From NCBI GenBank assembly GCA_051878975.1, contig JBJELD010000102.1:1-29628 (forward strand): 29,628 bases of DNA. The letters are read 5' to 3'. The notes beneath the pieces were generated by a model, which saw nothing but the letters and a program-made list of their open reading frames with translations, made no database searches and was not told where the DNA came from. Each line of letters opens with the position of its first letter. Within the stretch, counting starts at the first letter, position 1. This document shows positions 1 through 8,880 of this stretch, piece after piece. Position numbers and translations under genes: made by a program. Origin of the DNA: Caccovicinus sp051878975 (lineage in GTDB: Bacteria; Bacillota; Clostridia; Lachnospirales; Lachnospiraceae).

Positions 1-147
1 TTACCATCTTTCATTATTCATCAGGCTCCGCCTGTTTCATTCCGCTTTCCTGTGCGCGGACTGCTAAGCTCTGCGCATTTTACGGTTCAAAACCATCCGA
101 TTTTTATTTTGATTTTCTCTATCGACACTCACATAAAATAACAGATA

Positions 148-181
148 AAATCCCAGGAAAGCAAATACAATCCTGGGATTT
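148..181 (-). terminator. Terminator of the pilus operon
   Basis: An 11-bp perfect inverted repeat (AAATCCCAGGA at 148-158, its complement at 171-181) with a 12-nt loop lies 33 bases past the stop of the last pilus gene. On the minus strand the stem runs into TTTATCTGTTATTTT, a T-rich but interrupted tail. The plus-strand side is also T-rich, so it may work in both directions. The 147 bases beyond it show no gene that I can support. Confidence 0.7.
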
Positions 182-213
182 AAATTATTTCTTGACTCTC
201 TTATTCTGTCTGA

Positions 214-1008
214 TTATCGATTCTCACTTCGTCTCTTGAAAATAACTAACCCTAAAATTCCACAGGCAGATACCGCAAAAATCACAGTCTCCAGCATCAT
301 TCCACGATCACCCGTTTTTGCAAGGCCATCAAATGGGGTAGGTTCCAGTTCGATCACTGGCTCATCCGGAACAGAAGGCTCTGTCGGTTCTGTACTTGCA
401 GCACTGGTCGGAGTCGGATCTTTCCGGCCGCCGCCACCGCCGCCGCTTGAACTACCGCCGCCGCTCGAATTATTTCCTCCGCTAGTATCGCTGGTATTTT
501 TCGGGCGGGCAACAACCTCATACTCCCATTCATTCGTCTCCGGATTGACCATCGGAAGCTTAATCAAATATGGCGTTATTGTCACATTATCTGATACTCC
601 TTTGTTCTGACAAATCAAGTAAACCGCACTTTTTAAATTTGTAAATTCAACTTTGCCGCTCTCAGTCGCCTTCGTTGCTGTCGCCGCTATCTTCTTTTCC
701 TCTGCATAGGCTTTCAGTTTCTTAGCCGCCTCCAGCATTTTGGAAGAATCCTCTCCTTCCAGAGAAGCCCCTGAAGCAGAATAAAGATCTGAAATTACAT
801 ATTTTCCTTCTTCACCGCTCCAGACTCCTACTTCATAAAGAGAAATTGAAGCTTTCTTGCTGGCTGACTCAAGATCGATCGTCAGACAGATCTTCTTACC
901 CTCATCAATATTCCCCGACGCAAACGTTGTCTGGCAAAAGCTGGCCATCATCAGCATCACAGATGTGAAAAGAGCCGCCGCCCTCTTCCAATTAATCATT
1001 TTCTTCAT
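214..1008 (-). CDS. Small basal-type pilin with LAKTG sorting signal
   Basis: A 264-aa secreted, wall-sorted protein. Residues 1-30 are a signal peptide (KKMINWKR, hydrophobic core, TFA-SG cleavage). The folded part (about 34-170) ends in WEYEVVARPK (161-170), which fits the Gram-positive pilin motif WxxxVxVYPK with Lys170 as possible acceptor. A Gly/Ser linker (about 174-195) and a Pro/Glu/Thr-rich stalk follow, then LAKTGD (229-234), a membrane segment and the tail FKRRSENR. Alanine replaces the usual proline of LPxTG. The start sits inside the end of the sortase gene (17-base overlap) behind AAGGA, implying translational coupling. Small size, an acceptor Lys and the last position in the locus suggest the pilus base subunit, joined to the wall by a housekeeping sortase not in this window. 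A minor ancillary pilin is the alternative. Confidence 0.8.
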   Translation of the reverse strand: MKKMINWKRAAALFTSVMLMMASFCQTTFASGNIDEGKKICLTIDLESASKKASISLYEVGVWSGEEGKYVISDLYSASGASLEGEDSSKMLEAAKKLKAYAEEKKIAATATKATESGKVEFTNLKSAVYLICQNKGVSDNVTITPYLIKLPMVNPETNEWEYEVVARPKNTSDTSGGNNSSGGGSSSGGGGGGRKDPTPTSAASTEPTEPSVPDEPVIELEPTPFDGLAKTGDRGMMLETVIFAVSACGILGLVIFKRRSENR

Positions 1009-1873
1009 GGCTTTCTTCCTTCTTTTCTGTTATATTTTGAGAGTTACTGAGGTTCTTTCTCTTTGAAGGTGACGTACTGAGCAGCAACCAGATCAATACA
1101 ATGATAAAAAGCGGCGCTGCCACAAATGGCATTACCAACACCGGATCAAGCTGATACGCATCAGAAGCAACGTAGACCTCCAACTTTTGATCGTACTCAC
1201 TGCGTGCTCCCCGGACAAGCATTCGGTGGCTGTTTATCCCGTAGGGTGTACAGGTAACCAGCGTGCAATAGTCCTTCCCCTCCTCAATGTTCAATGCTTC
1301 GACTTCATTTGGCAGAACTACCAAAAGCTGATCTACCGTATACTCCAGAGTTCTTCCCGCAATATGAAGATAAAAGACATCTCCCACATTCATTTTATCC
1401 AGGTTAGAAAAGAGCTTTGCCGACGGCAGCCCACGATGTCCGGATAATACCGAATGGGTGCTTTCCCCACCGACCGGAAGGGAACTTCCCTCCAGATGCC
1501 CGATTCCTGCCTGAAGAACAGCTTCTGACGTTCCATGGTACAATGGCAGAGAAACCTGAATGGATGGAATCTCAATATATCCCATAACCCCATTTCCAGT
1601 CAGATTCAGCTGCTGATTGTACTCCTCCTCTTCCTCCGGCGTCATTTCATAACGGTCAGCTTTTGAAAAAAGCCTCTGATTGTAGGCAACCGCTTCCGCC
1701 CAGCACTTTTCTTCATCCTCCCGACTTACTTCTGCCAACTGCTGCTCGTAGTTCATGATTACCCGGCTCTGATGCAGGGAATTCCAATAGTCGCTTACTA
1801 CAGGATACAGCAGTAAGGAAAGACCTATCAAGAAAAGCAAGCTTAATAAAATTGTCGATAAATGTTTCTTCAT
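992..1873 (-). CDS. Class C pilin sortase
   Basis: A 293-aa membrane transpeptidase that cleaves LPxTG-type signals and links pilin subunits through lysine side chains. It has an N-terminal membrane segment (about 6-27), a helical region, the catalytic domain from GVMGYIEIP (about 95-103), catalytic His146 in LSGHRG, Cys208 in TLVTCTPYG and Arg217 in NSHRMLVRG, then a second membrane segment (about 247-266) and a charged tail. The two-membrane-segment layout and TLxTCTPYGxNxHR signature are those of class C. The lid motif (DPW or DPF) normally just before the catalytic domain is not visible; the corresponding stretch reads LNLTGNGVMG. It lies directly after the backbone pilin gene, across a strong hairpin. 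The start is well supported by AAGGAG six bases upstream of the ATG. It is the only sortase in the locus and presumably polymerises both the adhesin and the pilins. Confidence 0.93.
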   Translation of the reverse strand: MKKHLSTILLSLLFLIGLSLLLYPVVSDYWNSLHQSRVIMNYEQQLAEVSREDEEKCWAEAVAYNQRLFSKADRYEMTPEEEEEYNQQLNLTGNGVMGYIEIPSIQVSLPLYHGTSEAVLQAGIGHLEGSSLPVGGESTHSVLSGHRGLPSAKLFSNLDKMNVGDVFYLHIAGRTLEYTVDQLLVVLPNEVEALNIEEGKDYCTLVTCTPYGINSHRMLVRGARSEYDQKLEVYVASDAYQLDPVLVMPFVAAPLFIIVLIWLLLSTSPSKRKNLSNSQNITEKKEESHEEND

Positions 1874-1876
1874 AGA

Positions 1877-1931
1877 CCTCTCCTTACTGCTGTATCTGGA
1901 GAGGCCAGAAATCTGACCTCTCAGATACAGC
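1877..1931 (-). promoter_or_regulatory. Pilin-sortase intercistronic hairpin and sortase ribosome binding site
   Basis: On the minus strand a 15/16-nt inverted repeat (1917-1931 against 1889-1904, one bulged base, 12-nt loop) lies between the pilin stop and the sortase start. No T-run follows, so it is not a classical terminator. The start of its 3' arm, CCTCTCC (1898-1904), is also perfectly complementary to the sortase Shine-Dalgarno GGAGAGG (1877-1883), with 14 nt between. The two pairings exclude each other. This could set the pilin to sortase ratio; that role is inferred. Confidence 0.7.
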
Positions 1932-1973
1932 GGTATTGCTATGCTACATTTCTGACTTTACGTCATATCAATC

Positions 1974-3740
1974 TTACAGATCCTTTGCAGACATTCTGCG
2001 CTTGGTAACTAACAGGATGCCAGCACCCAGCATCAGGATCAGACCGGATACGGTAAAGATAGTCGTACCGATGCCACCGGTGGAAGGAAGCTCGCTGCCA
2101 GATTTATTTTCAACTTCAATATGAACATATCCAGCATTTTCCAACTCCTTTCCGTCATCATCTGTTTCTGCAATAATAGTAGCTCCGCTATTTTCATCAA
2201 CAGACCAGTTCGCCTTTTCACTACCCTGCTTCTGACCATTAAAGGTAATCGTAAAAGCAATAGGAGCCTTTAATATATTATAGCCTTCTGGAGCAGTAAC
2301 CTCAGTTAACTCATAACTACCTGCCGGCAAACCTTTGAAGATCAAACTACCCTCAGCAGTAACAAACGCCTGTGCGTCAACTGCATCGGTTCCTGTAGTT
2401 GCAAAGGTATATGGTGTCTCGCCAACAGAATATTTCTGATAATTTCCCTCCGCATCAGGTTCTACATATAAATATGCATTTTCATCATCAGGTGAGACCG
2501 TTGTATATGCACCACTCTTTAATTTATAATAAATGCCCTCGCCATCTTCAACATATTTAATTCCTTCTGGCATTACAACAATATTTAATTCACCATTCTC
2601 TGACTCTAATTTAAACTCAGCACCAGCTAATGATACCTTATCATTGCCACTTAATCTATATTTGTCAATCTTTACGCCAGTTACATATGTAAAAACTTTA
2701 TGAGCAGGAGTCTCATTCTTCTGATTTGCATCATTCGGGTCACTGGAATACTCTAACTTAACCTCATTAATATTAGCCTCTACACCAACTTTTGCACTTA
2801 TGTTTAAAGTTGCCTGATAGGTAATAACAATCGCCTGTCCTGCTGTATAATCTACAAAATTGTGAAAATCAATTACAATAGTAGTCACACCTGTAGTACC
2901 ATCAGTCTGAACATCAAGTGAATAATCATTTGTCTCATTATCACTATCCGCAGTTTTTTCTGTACCACCAACCATAACTTTTAAAGAACCCTCTTTATAA
3001 GTCAAACCTTCTGCCAGAGTATCCGTTACCTTATAAGAATAGCTCGTATATCCCGTCATCTTCGGAACTTCAGAAGTAATCTCATAAGATACCGTATCTC
3101 CAATTGCTGCATTATTGACAGTTACTTTATTAGCACCTTCAACAATCTTTTTATCTATAGACGGAGCATCTGCCTTTACCGTTACGCTGGCACTCGGCTT
3201 TGTAGTCGTTAATGCGCAAAGTGCAGTTACGGAATCGTTATCAGATTCTTCAGTATTCGTCGCAGTACCAGCAACAACGTAGTAACCTGCGGTATCTAAT
3301 TCAATCGTTGCTGATGTTTGTCCTGCTTCAACAGTTGCCGTTCCAGCTGAAGCAATACTATTATCCTTGATATAATTATATACTGCGACAGAAAAAGCAT
3401 TCAATTCAACAGAATCATCACCCATAGTTTCAAGCAATGCAACTAAATTATTTTCGCCATCGTCCGCATCACCCTTATACTCAACATTATTATATGTGTA
3501 GGTAAACTCCGTAAAATCAGATGTCAACTCATATGAATATGCTGTCTTATCACTATTATATGTTACATCAAACATTTTGTAGGCAGTATAAGTATTGCCT
3601 TCAATAGATACAGACGTGTCCACGTCTTTGCTAACAGTAATGGAATAGCCACCATCCGCATACGCCGGAGCTGCCATAGCGAGGATCATGATTACTGCCA
3701 TCATAATACTCAATAACTTTTTCATTCTCTTCATTGTCAT
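1974..3740 (-). CDS. Major backbone pilin, LPSTG-anchored
   Basis: A 588-aa pilus shaft subunit. A signal peptide (1-28, cleaved about AYA-DG) is followed by an N-terminal pilin domain (about 30-190). A second domain opens at APSIDKKIV (about 192-200), a common domain junction in clostridial and bifidobacterial backbone pilins. A Cna-B/SpaA-like domain (about 353-548) has TGVKIDKYRLSG, the E-box YELTEVTAPEGY (476-487, Glu480 as likely isopeptide catalyst) and the partner strand IEVENKSG. LPSTGG (551-556), a membrane segment and KRRMSAKDL complete the sorting signal. No WxxxVxVYPK motif is evident; a lysine near 189-199 is the likeliest acceptor. The gene is AT-rich relative to the housekeeping genes. 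GAAAGGAAAC immediately precedes the chosen ATG; an ATG two codons later is equally possible. It sits between tip adhesin and sortase, as expected of a class C pilus operon. Confidence 0.92.
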   Translation of the reverse strand: MTMKRMKKLLSIMMAVIMILAMAAPAYADGGYSITVSKDVDTSVSIEGNTYTAYKMFDVTYNSDKTAYSYELTSDFTEFTYTYNNVEYKGDADDGENNLVALLETMGDDSVELNAFSVAVYNYIKDNSIASAGTATVEAGQTSATIELDTAGYYVVAGTATNTEESDNDSVTALCALTTTKPSASVTVKADAPSIDKKIVEGANKVTVNNAAIGDTVSYEITSEVPKMTGYTSYSYKVTDTLAEGLTYKEGSLKVMVGGTEKTADSDNETNDYSLDVQTDGTTGVTTIVIDFHNFVDYTAGQAIVITYQATLNISAKVGVEANINEVKLEYSSDPNDANQKNETPAHKVFTYVTGVKIDKYRLSGNDKVSLAGAEFKLESENGELNIVVMPEGIKYVEDGEGIYYKLKSGAYTTVSPDDENAYLYVEPDAEGNYQKYSVGETPYTFATTGTDAVDAQAFVTAEGSLIFKGLPAGSYELTEVTAPEGYNILKAPIAFTITFNGQKQGSEKANWSVDENSGATIIAETDDDGKELENAGYVHIEVENKSGSELPSTGGIGTTIFTVSGLILMLGAGILLVTKRRMSAKDL

Positions 3741-3792
3741 GTTTCCTTTCTTTTCTTTTTCGTTTTTGATTTTTTTAATTACTTAATATATT

Positions 3793-6700
3793 TTAAGTCC
3801 TTTGACCTCCTTTCAAAGTTCTTCTATACATCAAACCGAATGCCATTAAAATGGCCAGTCCGGCTATTGTATACGGAAGCGTACCGCTGCCTCCAGTACT
3901 CGGAAGGATTGTTCCTGCTGTATTTTTAATCTGTAAAGTAATGACATTTGTGTCAGAATCTACAATGACTTCTGCCATAGCACTTTCAGGTGTTACAGTA
4001 ATTGAAGTACCATTCGAAGCAACCGTAAAGCCAATCGGAACTGTCAGCTTCTGGAATCCGTTCGGAGCACTTGTCTCAACCAAACAATAGGTTTGATTCC
4101 TTACCAAGCTGTTAATATTAAACGTTCCATTTTCATCTGTTTCCAGGCTTACGCTGTTTACTTTGTTCCAGTAAGCATTCTCCATTCCAGGTAATCCAGA
4201 AAATTGCACAGAAGAATCATCTTTCACAGACACTTTTTTATACAAATCAAACTTCGCACCAGATAAAGGCTCTGTCATATCATTTGCATTTACTTTCTGC
4301 ACAGCAATGCCCAGTCCATCAACTTGAATTACAGGATGCTTATAATCTTCCGAATATGCCTGATCTCTTGTGAAATATGAAACCGTTGCACTCGCATTTG
4401 AATGGAATCCCGGCTGCTTAGAACTTGTTATGTTGCTGCCATAATCTGTAGCATCCTCGCCAGTTACACCATTATAACCTGTAGAATCACCATTTTCCTT
4501 ATTTGCTCCCCATTCATCAAATGAAGTCTGTGTAATCTCCACATTAAATGAAACCGTATATTTATATTCCTTATCCAATGCGTATTCTGGATTAAATACT
4601 ACCTGTAAGGTTCCTGTACTGCTACTACCCCCTTCTGAACTACTAGCTGGTGTATAGGTAACCGATTGAATAATATTCATGTCAACATTCTTATCATAAT
4701 TTTCATAGGTTGCCTTTCCTATTCCATTCGTTCCATCATCAGCTACAGCTTGCCAAATAATTGTTGAATCTGTCGAATCATCCACCTTTGTTTTCGTGAT
4801 TACCAAATCAGGTGATTCTGCATACCATTCAACATACTTACTTATCTGGTCAGTAATCGTAACGTTAGTCGCCTTGTTTCTAATAAAATAGTCCTGTAAT
4901 ATCTCAAACAAGCTATCAGCAGAATCCGCAGTGTAGGAACCTCCTCCATTTCTAACCATATAAGCTAATACACCATACTCATCTTCACCTGCAAACATAA
5001 TATTGGCAAAAACAACACCAGGATTATATTGAACAAACTCATCAAAGCATGCTTTTGTTGCATTAATCTCATCATTAGTAGTGGAGCTACCAGATCCTGT
5101 TCTATAAAGCGAATTGTTATTACCTGCCTTCCATCCTAAATAATCATTATATGTTGCAACCGTAGAATCATTTGAACTTTTTACAACATATTTTGTGGGG
5201 GTTCCATCAGTTAAAAACAACACCATTTTTGCATGTCCATTAGTTGCCACTGCAGGATCATTTATCATATCTGCAGCTTTCCACAAACCAGCCATGTAAT
5301 CTGTTCCATAGCCATCCTTTCCACCAATATTATTCGTATCACCGTTTGAGTTATTGTTAACTTTAGTAAAAGTGCTACGCCAATCTTGAACAATTCCTGA
5401 TTCGCCAGTAGTAAACACGCCTTTACCAGACACCGACGCAAACCAAACAATCGAAATTTGATTTTCTTCATTTAAATTTAAAAACTGTTCTATAAAGCTT
5501 GGCTGACTACCATATCCATTCAACAAACGCTCCACCGCCACATCTCTTGCAGTATTATCACTTGAAGAAACAGGATCATCCATACTGCCTGACCGGTCTA
5601 CCACAATAACTAAATCCATCGGTGCATCCTGACCAGTTATATCCAAATACAATCTGTATAAATCATCACCACTCACACTGGTATCCGGATTGCTCTCATT
5701 ATCCCCAAGATAATCTATCGTTTTGGCGTGCTCCAGATTTCCGCCACCACCTCCGATTTCAATATCAATTGTCTTAGTATTCGTTATAATAATATTTTTT
5801 CCGGTTGATTCGTCCTCCATAGTGACCTTTTTATAAAGAGTGTAGTTCGTTGCAGAAGTCTCATTTTGAACAATCGTTCCATTACCATTCATATAATATT
5901 TAGCAAGCAAACCAGAACTACTAATGTGCCCATTATTATAGGTAATATCACTGCTCCTATAGCTGTCAGTCTGGAATTTACTATTGTTATTGTTGCGCCT
6001 CAAATATCTACTCGTCCCAACATTTTGAAGTACAAAATCACTTCCGCTTGTTGTTGCCTTCCACTTCTGGTTATCCGTAACGCTCTCAATATACTGCTCA
6101 TACTCTATTCCGTCCACAGTAATACTGTTATTCAGAATACTAACAGATGTAGCTGATAAATTGCTCGAATTAGAATTAGTGATCGCATTATTATCATATA
6201 CAATTAAAAACTCATCACCATTGCTGAAATTCGTAGCCGGAACCCACACTTCCTTTGTTCCTGCGCTCTGCTCTGTGTAACTGGTAATATAACCGGGTAC
6301 AGAATCTTCTCGAACCGTATACTGAATTTCCTTACCCTGATCATCTTTTAATGGAAGTTCAGGAAAACTGCCACTCCACGCATTACCCTCATTCAGTGTT
6401 AAGGTATTCTTTTCTACTTCGTTTGCTAATAAACGAATCGTTACATCATCATGTGTTACTGCTTCACCATTATCAACCCACCGCTTTATCACTGTAACAG
6501 ATGTAGTAGTTTCCGCATCCAGCGGCATCACATCTCCCGTAGCATATGTAGAGAAGTGATTCGTCTGGATCACCAGTGTTCCGTCTTCTTCACTGACCGC
6601 ATTCATATCGTTTACCTGAGCGGTTTCTCCATCTACATGGTAGACAACTTTCGCTGCACCTTCCTTCGTTTCCGGAAGATTGGTAAAGGTCACATGAACC

Positions 6701-8862
6701 GGTTCCTGAGGCTGGATCTCCTCGCCGTCGTTCAGGATCGTGATATCCCACAGACGCATTCCTTCAATGCTCTGGTTCGCCTGTCCGGCCTTTTCCTGGA
6801 TCAGCTTTTCAGCTGCTTCCGCTTCTTCACCAGTCAGTTCTCTTACGGACAGCTCCAGATTGCCCGTTCCCGGGAATGCCGCATTCGGTGCAGTCAGTGT
6901 TACCTTCACGCCGTCATCTGTCACAGCCGTTAAGATGTACTCGCCTTCTGCCAGCCAGTTCAGGGTTGCCACCGGCCGCTTCAACGCATCGCTTCTGGAA
7001 TTGCTGCGGCTGTAGCCTACACCGGCGTACAGCTCCAGACTGGACTCGATCCGGAGGCCATCCGAGAATTCATCTGTTTCCTCGTCTGTGGTTTCCTCTT
7101 CGGTATCCTCTGTTGCCTGTGCATCGCTCGCAGATGCAGTTTTCATTGCCTCGCGTCTTTCCTTTTCTTCTTCCAGTTTCCGGTCAGACTGCTCGGTATA
7201 CCAGAGCAGAAAGCTTCTGGTATCAGACGGACTTGCGGTCATATAAACCTCATCCTCGTCTTCTTCCTCTTCTGCCTCATTGCTTTCTCCCTCCAGGAAG
7301 CTGAGATCAGCTTCATCCACCAGAGTCAGCTCAAAGGATGCATCCATGCCCGGATCCAGCGGGAACCAGTAAACTGCCTGGTCTGCCTTATCCGTCTTCT
7401 GACGATGCAGAAGAATCATATTTCCATTATCATCTGTGATCTCACAAATTCCGCTTTCAAATTCAAAATCATCGCTCAGTCCGGCCTTCTTCGAATTCAT
7501 AACCAGGCTGACGATCTTGGACTCCATCGCGTCCTCCGATAAGGAAGCTGTTACGGTTACAGGAACCGCATCTCCGACATAAACATCTTCTGAATCTACT
7601 TCTACATTCAGTTCTGCAATGCCCTCAATCTCCAGTACCTCTTCACTGAGCCAGGTCAGAGTCAGCTCGTCGCCGTCCTCCAGCTTCTCCTCACACGCTT
7701 CCAGATCCTCTCCGGAGGTGTAGGTGATCTTCAGAGTCAGCTCATCTCCAAACTCTGCTTCGTCCAGTTCCTCATCTTCGTCCGGATCCAGCAGTTTGAC
7801 GGTACTTCCCGCTCCGGATGCCGCTGCGCTGCCTGTTCCGCCTCCTGATGATCCTGCGGCTCCGACTTCTTCTGCTTCTGTTTCCTTTTCAGGAGCGGCT
7901 TCTGTTTCCGCAGTTTCCCTTACCGCCGTTTCCTTCTCATTTACCGTTTCGGTTTCTTTCGAAGCCTCTGCTTTCTCTGTCTCAGAAGGCTCTACCGCTT
8001 CCGGCTCATTCTCGGAGCGTTCTGCTTCTGTATCAGAAGGATCGGCTTCTTCTGCCTCCGCGTCAGAACCATTTTCTTCCGGTTCCGCGTTTTCTGCATC
8101 CTCTTCCTGCTCTGCTGCCCCGGCTTCTTCTTCCTTCTCTTCCGGCTCCGCATCCGGTTTGTCGTCTTCAGCCTCTTTTTCCTCCGCCGCGTCCTTTTCC
8201 GCTGCGTCGTCCTTTTCTGCTGTATCCTCCTTTTCATCCGGTTCATCAGCTTCAGCCTCTTTTGCCTCCGCCTGATCCTGAACCGCCTGAACCGATGTTA
8301 CATCATGCAGAGAAACCTCTGCTTTCACAAAATCCTTCGTCTCAGCATTGCTTGAAGATGCTTTCCTGACTGCATCGCTTGCAGTCGCGATCCTCGATGG
8401 ACCAAACACAGAAACACAGTTAAGAGAAAAAGCAGCCTTTTCTCCCTCTTTTAATAAGAACCAGTAATTGGTCGTCTGCTCTTCCTCATCCGTTTCACGA
8501 TGCAGCTCCAGCTCCCGGTCATCCTCCAGCTCAATGACTGTAATGCCTTCTTCATCAAACTCATACTCATCCGACAGCATTGCACCGTTTTCTTCCATGG
8601 AAATCAGGAAAAAGGTTTCTTCCTGCTCCGGCTTTGCCGCTGCCGTCACATCTACGGTCAGGATATCCTCGTATCCAGCCCGCACCTTGTCTGCTGTCAG
8701 CAGCATCTGCTTTTTCTCCTGGCTGATCGCTGGCTGCAGCAATACTCCATAAACAGAAAGAACCGTAACAATAGAAAGTGCAACTGCACTCATTACAATG
8801 TTCTTTCTCTTTTTGCGGTTGTCCAAATGCCTCCTGATGCTTCGCTTTAACCTTGTATTCAC
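3793..8862 (-). CDS. Pilus tip adhesin with vWA domain, LPSTG-anchored
   Basis: A 1689-aa surface protein. Approximate layout: basic n-region and hydrophobic signal (1-50); repeat unit A (96-155); Glu/Ala/Asp-rich low-complexity stretch (186-355); repeat unit B (461-525), similar to A; a domain ending in TNHFSTYATGD (650-775); a Cna-B domain starting SVTVIKRWVDNG (785-870); a stretch resembling a ricin-type beta-trefoil (873-1012, with LQNVGTSRYLRR); a von Willebrand A domain (1075-1310) with MIDAS residues DRSGS and FLTDGTP; Ig-like strands; a SpaA-type domain (about 1514-1630) with E-box YCLVETSAPNGF; then LPSTGG, membrane segment and basic tail. The vWA and sorting signal mark it as a tip adhesin; the ligand is unknown. 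The start is GTG, with AAAGGAG 11 bases upstream. The 3' half is AT-richer than the 5' half, suggesting mosaic origin. Confidence 0.92.
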   Translation of the reverse strand: MNTRLKRSIRRHLDNRKKRKNIVMSAVALSIVTVLSVYGVLLQPAISQEKKQMLLTADKVRAGYEDILTVDVTAAAKPEQEETFFLISMEENGAMLSDEYEFDEEGITVIELEDDRELELHRETDEEEQTTNYWFLLKEGEKAAFSLNCVSVFGPSRIATASDAVRKASSSNAETKDFVKAEVSLHDVTSVQAVQDQAEAKEAEADEPDEKEDTAEKDDAAEKDAAEEKEAEDDKPDAEPEEKEEEAGAAEQEEDAENAEPEENGSDAEAEEADPSDTEAERSENEPEAVEPSETEKAEASKETETVNEKETAVRETAETEAAPEKETEAEEVGAAGSSGGGTGSAAASGAGSTVKLLDPDEDEELDEAEFGDELTLKITYTSGEDLEACEEKLEDGDELTLTWLSEEVLEIEGIAELNVEVDSEDVYVGDAVPVTVTASLSEDAMESKIVSLVMNSKKAGLSDDFEFESGICEITDDNGNMILLHRQKTDKADQAVYWFPLDPGMDASFELTLVDEADLSFLEGESNEAEEEEDEDEVYMTASPSDTRSFLLWYTEQSDRKLEEEKERREAMKTASASDAQATEDTEEETTDEETDEFSDGLRIESSLELYAGVGYSRSNSRSDALKRPVATLNWLAEGEYILTAVTDDGVKVTLTAPNAAFPGTGNLELSVRELTGEEAEAAEKLIQEKAGQANQSIEGMRLWDITILNDGEEIQPQEPVHVTFTNLPETKEGAAKVVYHVDGETAQVNDMNAVSEEDGTLVIQTNHFSTYATGDVMPLDAETTTSVTVIKRWVDNGEAVTHDDVTIRLLANEVEKNTLTLNEGNAWSGSFPELPLKDDQGKEIQYTVREDSVPGYITSYTEQSAGTKEVWVPATNFSNGDEFLIVYDNNAITNSNSSNLSATSVSILNNSITVDGIEYEQYIESVTDNQKWKATTSGSDFVLQNVGTSRYLRRNNNNSKFQTDSYRSSDITYNNGHISSSGLLAKYYMNGNGTIVQNETSATNYTLYKKVTMEDESTGKNIIITNTKTIDIEIGGGGGNLEHAKTIDYLGDNESNPDTSVSGDDLYRLYLDITGQDAPMDLVIVVDRSGSMDDPVSSSDNTARDVAVERLLNGYGSQPSFIEQFLNLNEENQISIVWFASVSGKGVFTTGESGIVQDWRSTFTKVNNNSNGDTNNIGGKDGYGTDYMAGLWKAADMINDPAVATNGHAKMVLFLTDGTPTKYVVKSSNDSTVATYNDYLGWKAGNNNSLYRTGSGSSTTNDEINATKACFDEFVQYNPGVVFANIMFAGEDEYGVLAYMVRNGGGSYTADSADSLFEILQDYFIRNKATNVTITDQISKYVEWYAESPDLVITKTKVDDSTDSTIIWQAVADDGTNGIGKATYENYDKNVDMNIIQSVTYTPASSSEGGSSSTGTLQVVFNPEYALDKEYKYTVSFNVEITQTSFDEWGANKENGDSTGYNGVTGEDATDYGSNITSSKQPGFHSNASATVSYFTRDQAYSEDYKHPVIQVDGLGIAVQKVNANDMTEPLSGAKFDLYKKVSVKDDSSVQFSGLPGMENAYWNKVNSVSLETDENGTFNINSLVRNQTYCLVETSAPNGFQKLTVPIGFTVASNGTSITVTPESAMAEVIVDSDTNVITLQIKNTAGTILPSTGGSGTLPYTIAGLAILMAFGLMYRRTLKGGQRT

Positions 8863-8880
8863 AGCTGTCCGTGCTCCTTT

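Noticed and set aside
1..147. Short open frame from the first base on the plus strand
   Set aside because: No start, no recognisable protein pattern, and it ends just before the pilus terminator; too little sequence to support a partial gene.
7724..8369. Ser-rich and Leu/Pro-rich plus-strand frames of 183 aa
   Set aside because: They are antisense translations of the Glu-rich adhesin stretch, produced by codon bias.
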